Source: Lathyrus oleraceus
Lineage: Eukaryota > Streptophyta > Magnoliopsida > Fabales > Fabaceae
NCBI RefSeq assembly: GCF_024323335.1
Contig: NC_066579.1
Span: forward strand, 356,516,900-356,580,899
DNA length: 64,000 bases
Direction of reading: 5' to 3'
In this document: positions 59,154 through 64,000 of the stretch, one piece after another
How the letters are laid out: each line of letters begins with the position of its first letter
Numbering within the stretch: position 1 is the stretch's first letter
The notes under the pieces: generated by a model
What the model saw: the letters and a program-made list of their open reading frames with translations, nothing else
Databases searched by the model: none
Told to the model about the DNA's origin: nothing
Made by a program: the position numbers and the translations under genes

Positions 59154-62100
59154 ATGGATCAAGTACAAGCCGAGTTGGCAGAGATGAGGGCTAGCATGGC
59201 CCAATTCATTCACATGATGCAAGGGGTCGCACAAGGCCAGGAAGAGCTCCGCGCAATGGTCCAGAGGCAAGAAGCTGTATTGCCACCGCCCAACCAACCT
59301 CTGCAAGAAGGAAACCCAGTTCCTGAAGTCCCTGCCGCTGCTGTTCCCGTCAACGACTATGCTGTAGGTGAAGAGTTGAGGGGTATCCGAGTCAATGGTC
59401 AACCGATTGTTCCAGATGCTGTTAGTCCTAGAGTCATCCATGCTCCGGTCCGTAACAGAATTCCAATTGTTGACAGACAAGAGGATTTGTTTACTATGCT
59501 CAGTGAAGACGACAATATCTTGGGAAGAAATGATGCGAGAGATCGCAAAGTTGAGGCCCTTGCTGAGAAGATCAGAGCAATGGAATGTCAAAACTCCCTC
59601 GGTTTTGACGTTACGAACATGGGATTGGTTGAAGGACTTAGAATCCCGCACAAATTCAAGGCGCCGTCATTCGACAAATACAACGGTACCTCCTGCCCTC
59701 GCACCCATGTGCAGGCATACTATAGAAAGATATCCGCATATACAGACGATGAGAAGATGTGGATGTATTTCTTCCAGGATAGTCTATCTGGGGCATCCTT
59801 GGACTGGTATATGGAATTGAAGCGGGATTCAATTCGGTGCTGGAGAGACCTGGGTGAGGCATTCCTCAGGCAGTATAAGCACAACATGGACATGGCTCCA
59901 ACCAGAACTCAGTTACAAAGTTTATGTCAGAAGAACAATGAAAGTTTTAAAGAGTACGCCCAGAGATGGCGCGAACTAGCTGCGAGAGTTCAACCCCCTA
60001 TGCTGGAAAGGGAGTTGACTGACATGTTCATTAGCACTCTACAAGGTGTCTATATGGATCGAATGGGAAGCTGCCCATTCGGAAGCTTTTCTGACGTCGT
60101 AATCTGCGGCGAAAGAACTGAGAGCCTGATCAAGGCTGGGAGGATCCATGATGCTGGTTCCTCATCTTCTTCGAAGAAACCCTTCTCTGGGGCACATCGC
60201 CGTAGAGAAGGAGAAACCAATGCTGTACAGCACAGAGGGAGTGCTTACAGAGCCAACAACAGGGACCAGTATCGTCCAATCGCCGCAGTGACCATCCCTG
60301 CGCCTCAACCGCGTCCACAACAACAAAGAGTTCAACAACAACCACAACAACCGCAACGACCTCAACCACAGCAACAACAACAGCAACGTCCTTTTCAGCA
60401 GAGACAGAGATTGAATCCTGATAGGAGATTTGACCCTCTGCCTATGTCGTACGCAGAACTACTACCCGAGCTACTCCGGTTAGGGTTTGTAGAGTTGCGT
60501 ACAATGGCTACTCCTACCGTGCTGCCACCCGGCTATGATGCCAATGTAAGATGTGACTTTCACTCTGGGGCACCAGGCCACCATACTGAAAGATGCCGGG
60601 CGTTTCAGCACAAGGTCCAGGACTTGATTGATTCCAAGACAATCAACTTCTCTCCGGTTCCGAATGTCGTGAACAATCCTATGCCACAACATGGGGGGCA
60701 TAGGGTTAATAACATTGAAGATGGGGAAGCTGAAGACCTGATTGTAAATGTCGAAGATGTTCAGACATCTCTGTTGGTCGTCAAGGGCCGATTGTTGAAG
60801 GGGGGTGTTGACCCAGGCTGTTCAGAAGATTGTTTGGGCTGTTCAGAGGCCATGGATGGTTGTGACCAGTTGAAGACTGGTGTTCAGAGTTTAATGGACG
60901 AAGGCTGTCTACAGTTTAGCCGTGCTACCAGAGATAATGGGGCAGTGTCTACTGTCACCATTTTTTATAAGCCGGCTGAAGGAAGAGGACGTGGGGCTGT
61001 CAGTACACCCACCACCAGCAATACTCCGGTTACCATTTCTGCTCCGGTAACCATCAGAGCACCTGCTACTATTGTTGCGCCTGGCAGAAGGCAGAATGAA
61101 AATAGTAGAGCTGTGCCCTGGAGTTATGACAATGCCTATCGCCGAGATAGGAGGGCTGGTAACCAGACAAGGTCGGTTGTTCAAACGCCAGTTACGATCA
61201 GTGCTCCTGTGAGGATCCCTGCTGTTACAAGTCCTGTGGTGGACAATGTCGGAGGACAGGGAGGCTTCACAAGGAGTGGACGACTGTTTGCGCCTCAGCC
61301 TGTGAGGGATGCTGCTGCTGAGTCATCCGCAAGAGCTAAGGGCAAACAGGCAGTGGTTGACGAAGAACCGGCTCAGAAGGAGGCTGAGGGTTCTTTTCAG
61401 AAAGATGTTGAGGAGTTCATGAAGATCATCAAAAAGAGTGATTACAAGATTGTTGATCAACTCAACCAGACTCCTTCGAAAATCTCGATACTCTCTTTGC
61501 TGATGTGTTCTGAGGCACATCGGGACGCCTTGCTGAAGATGCTGAATATGGCATACGTCCCGCAAGAGATATCTGTCAACCAGCTGGAGGGTGTACTAGC
61601 AAATGTGAGTACCAGGCATGGTGTAGGTTTCACTGACCTAGACCTAACGCCTGAGGGCCGTAATCACAACAAAGCCTTGCACATCACTATGGAGTGCAAA
61701 GGTGCAGTATTATCACATGTGCTAGTGGACACCGGGTCGTCCCTGAATGTCCTTCCAAAGCAAATACTGAAGAAAATCGATGTTGAGGGAGTCGTGCTCA
61801 CTCCCAGTGACCTGATTGTGCGTGCATTCGATGGATCCAAACGGTCTGTGTTTGGTGAAGTCACTTTGCCAGTGAAGATAGGTCCAGAAGTTTTCGACAT
61901 CGTGTTTTACGTGATGGACATTCAGCCTGCTTACAGCTGTTTGTTGGGGCGTCCTTGGATACACGCCGCTGGAGCAGTCTCGTCAACTCTCCATCAGAAG
62001 CTCAAGTATGTCTGGAACGGTCAGATTGTGACCGTCTGCGGTGAAGAGGAGATTCTGGTGAGCCATCTCTCCTCATTCAAATATGTTGAGGTGGATGGCG

Positions 62101-62498
62101 AGATCCACGAAACCCTGTGCCAGGCATTCGAGACTGTGGCATTAGAAGGTGTAGCTTGTGCTGAGCAGAGGAAGCCAGGTGCTTCGATATCATCGTACAA
62201 GCAAGCCAAAGAGGTTGTTGACTCCGGTAAGGCTGAAGGCTGGGGCAAGATGGTTGACTTGCCTGTAAAAGAAGACAAATTCGGCATTGGGTACGAGCCT
62301 CTCGCAGCAGAGCAGGTACAAGCAGGTCCGAGCACCTTCACCAGCGCTGGGCTGATGAACCATGGAGACGTCTTTGTTACTGATGATGAAGATAGTAGTT
62401 GTGATTTGGATGTCTGGGTCCGCCCTTGTGCACCAGGCGAGGTCATCAACAATTGGACGGCAGAAGATGTAGTCCAAGTTACTCTACTGACAGAGTAA
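59154..62498 (+). CDS. gag-pro: Ogre copy C Gag-protease polyprotein
   Basis: An intact 1114-residue frame. Residues 1-60 form a helix with a coiled-coil look. About 165-320 is the Gag domain (RIPHKFKAPSFDKYNG, YFFQDSLSGASLDWYMEL, FKEYAQRWRELA). About 370-425 is Gln/Pro-rich, then MSYAELLPELL. A CDFHSGAPGHHTERC segment near 465-480 is zinc-finger-like. The aspartic protease active site is DTGSS with the Asp at about 859, followed by LLGRPWIHAAG. The end (GWGKM...FGIGYEP, about 1023-1045) is G-patch-like. The stop TAA lies in the splice donor (G|TAATT), so unspliced RNA gives Gag-Pro and spliced RNA gives Gag-Pro-Pol. It forms the particle and processes the polyprotein. The frame is open upstream of this ATG, so the true start could differ. 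Confidence 0.93.
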   Translation: MDQVQAELAEMRASMAQFIHMMQGVAQGQEELRAMVQRQEAVLPPPNQPLQEGNPVPEVPAAAVPVNDYAVGEELRGIRVNGQPIVPDAVSPRVIHAPVRNRIPIVDRQEDLFTMLSEDDNILGRNDARDRKVEALAEKIRAMECQNSLGFDVTNMGLVEGLRIPHKFKAPSFDKYNGTSCPRTHVQAYYRKISAYTDDEKMWMYFFQDSLSGASLDWYMELKRDSIRCWRDLGEAFLRQYKHNMDMAPTRTQLQSLCQKNNESFKEYAQRWRELAARVQPPMLERELTDMFISTLQGVYMDRMGSCPFGSFSDVVICGERTESLIKAGRIHDAGSSSSSKKPFSGAHRRREGETNAVQHRGSAYRANNRDQYRPIAAVTIPAPQPRPQQQRVQQQPQQPQRPQPQQQQQQRPFQQRQRLNPDRRFDPLPMSYAELLPELLRLGFVELRTMATPTVLPPGYDANVRCDFHSGAPGHHTERCRAFQHKVQDLIDSKTINFSPVPNVVNNPMPQHGGHRVNNIEDGEAEDLIVNVEDVQTSLLVVKGRLLKGGVDPGCSEDCLGCSEAMDGCDQLKTGVQSLMDEGCLQFSRATRDNGAVSTVTIFYKPAEGRGRGAVSTPTTSNTPVTISAPVTIRAPATIVAPGRRQNENSRAVPWSYDNAYRRDRRAGNQTRSVVQTPVTISAPVRIPAVTSPVVDNVGGQGGFTRSGRLFAPQPVRDAAAESSARAKGKQAVVDEEPAQKEAEGSFQKDVEEFMKIIKKSDYKIVDQLNQTPSKISILSLLMCSEAHRDALLKMLNMAYVPQEISVNQLEGVLANVSTRHGVGFTDLDLTPEGRNHNKALHITMECKGAVLSHVLVDTGSSLNVLPKQILKKIDVEGVVLTPSDLIVRAFDGSKRSVFGEVTLPVKIGPEVFDIVFYVMDIQPAYSCLLGRPWIHAAGAVSSTLHQKLKYVWNGQIVTVCGEEEILVSHLSSFKYVEVDGEIHETLCQAFETVALEGVACAEQRKPGASISSYKQAKEVVDSGKAEGWGKMVDLPVKEDKFGIGYEPLAAEQVQAGPSTFTSAGLMNHGDVFVTDDEDSSCDLDVWVRPCAPGEVINNWTAEDVVQVTLLTE

Positions 62499-62742
62499 TT
62501 TTCTTTTGTTTTTATCATTTTGCATGAAAACCCTACGTTCTGCCCAAGGCGTAGTGGTTCATTGTAGGGCCACATCATGTTCACAATGTTTATAAATAAA
62601 GGACGTTTTTCAATCAAATTTTGAGATCTTTGTCTTTCTATTTTCGGTTTTTCACTTTTTCAAAAAATAAAATGGCAATGTTTTTGTTTTTTGTGACTTT
62701 ATTGAAATCTTTTTCTAAAAAAACAAAACATTAAACATGCAG
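62495..62742 (+). other. Ogre copy C pro-RT intron (248 bp)
   Basis: The donor is ACAGA|GTAATT and the acceptor AAACATGCAG|A, with a T-rich stretch and multiple A residues upstream of the acceptor. Splicing joins TLLTE to SDLLAPTVNDS in frame. Confidence 0.87.
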
Positions 62743-64000
62743 AAGTGATCTTTTGGCACCCACTGTGAACGACTCTGTTATGGCTCAGTATGATTTCAAC
62801 AATCCCATCTACCAAGCTGAAGAGGAGAGTGAGGAAGACTGTGAACTCCCTGCAGAATTGGTCAGACTACTGAAGCAAGAGGAAAGGGTCATCCAACCTC
62901 ACCAGGAAGAGTTGGAAGTCGTCAATTTGGGTACTGAGGACGCCAGAAGAGAGATCAAGATTGGGGCTGCTTTAGAAGACTCTGTCAAGAAGAGGTTAAT
63001 TGAGATGCTAAGAGAATATGTGGAAATATTCGCCTGGTCATACCAAGATATGCCTGGGTTGGATACAGACATTGTGGTGCATCGGTTACCTCTCAGAGAA
63101 GAATGCCCGTCAGTCAAGCAGAAGCTTCGCAGAACTAGTCCTGATATGGCTGTCAAGATCAAAGAAGAGGTTCAAAAGCAGTGGGACGCAGGTTTCCTGG
63201 CTGTTACCAGTTACCCACCGTGGGTTGCCAACATCGTTCCAGTGCCAAAGAAGGATGGCAAAGTCAGAATGTGTGTCGATTACCGGGATCTGAATAGGGC
63301 GAGTCCGAAAGATGATTTCCCATTACCTCACATCGATGTATTGGTGGATAATACGGCTCAGTCCGCGGTATTCTCTTTCATGGACGGTTTCTCAGGCTAC
63401 AACCAGATCAAGATGGCGCCAGAGGACATGGAAAAGACGACATTCATTACACCTTGGGGCACGTTCTGCTACAAAGTGATGCCATTTGGGCTGAAGAATG
63501 CCGGTGCTACCTATCAAAGGGCAATGACGACTCTCTTTCATGACATGATGCACAACGAAATCGAAGTGTACGTGGATGATATGATTGCGAAGTCGCAGAC
63601 AGAAGAGGAGCACTTGGTTAATCTGCAGAAGTTGTTTGACAGACTGGTCAAGTTCAAACTGAGGCTGAACCCGAACAAGTGTACGTTTGGAGTGAGATCC
63701 GGGAAGCTCTTAGGCTTCATTGTCAGTGAGAAAGGGATTGAGGTAGATCCAGCTAAGGTCAAAGCCATTCAAGAGATGCCTGAACCGAAGACGGAAAAGC
63801 AAGTCCGTGGGTTTTTAGGGAGATTGAACTACATTGCAAGGTTCATATCTCATCTAACTGCCACATGTGAACCAATTTTCAAACTACTCAGAAAAAATCA
63901 GGCGATCAAATGGAATGATGACTGTCAGGAAGCTTTTGACAAAATCAAAGAATACTTGCAAAACCCTCCAATCCTTATTCCTCCAGTCCCTGGGAGACCG
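62743..64000 (+). CDS. pol: Ogre copy C reverse transcriptase, runs off the window
   Basis: The frame is open from the splice acceptor to base 64000 (about 419 codons) without a stop; the first ATG is at 62780. It has an acidic start, then KQKLRRTSPDMAVKIKEEV, WVANIVPVPKKDGK, CVDYRDLNRASPKDDFPLPH, FSGYNQIKMAPEDMEK, MPFGLKNAGATYQRAM, the YVDD active site at 63569-63580 and KCTFGVRSGKLLGFIVSEKG. The connection domain begins at about 63780. RNase H and integrase would follow outside the window. Compared with copies A and B all key RT residues are kept. Translation depends on removal of the intron at 62495-62742. Confidence 0.93.

Overview
The window is repeat-dense plant nuclear DNA. It is made almost entirely of LTR retrotransposons inserted into one another, plus one CACTA DNA transposon. 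I found no intact host gene. Three elements have the Ogre architecture (Tat lineage of Ty3/gypsy): an extra ORF1 before gag, an intron between protease and reverse transcriptase, very long LTRs and a second RNase H. This, together with low GC and the style of the LTRs, points to a legume, most likely of tribe Fabeae (pea, vetch, lentil, grass pea). The organism is an inference from the element families.

Layout. Ogre copy B (old, many stops) starts before the window. Its 5' LTR (1-2456 and 15494-17585) is split by Ogre copy A (2457-15493, minus strand, GTGAT target duplication). Copy B then shows PBS, ORF1, gag-pro, intron and RT-RH-INT remnants (17595-26515). Its integrase is split by an Ogre-type solo LTR (26516-31263, AGAAT duplication) and then by an Athila-like deletion derivative (from 31491). 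The Athila-like element carries a probable copia solo LTR (35901-37165, GTATG duplication), and its 3' UTR is cut at 37623 by a reversed Ogre LTR piece. That piece is joined abnormally at about 39118 to an Ogre 3' end and LTR in plus orientation (39119-42087). A copy A-type LTR (42088-43084) follows and is truncated by Ogre copy C (43085 to the window end, plus strand).

Copy C is the best preserved element: an LTR of about 7.2 kb, PBS, ORF1 with a single amber codon, a 1114-residue gag-pro, the intron, and an RT reading frame still open at base 64000. Inside its LTR sits a 5.7 kb CACTA element (45277-50988, CTT duplication). It has no recognisable transposase but holds intron-containing pieces of three unrelated plant genes: an MSI1-type WD40 histone chaperone, an ALB3/OXA1-type membrane insertase and a DYRK-type kinase. 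It is a gene-capturing (Pack-type) CACTA element.

How the parts work together. In all three Ogre copies the gag-pro stop codon TAA lies inside the 5' splice site (G|TAAT), and splicing restores one gag-pro-pol frame, so splicing would set the Gag-Pro to Pol ratio. The Ogre LTR families also share a hairpin with compensatory changes next to a conserved block near the LTR end, and a hairpin next to the polypurine tract. These look like RNA-level control elements.
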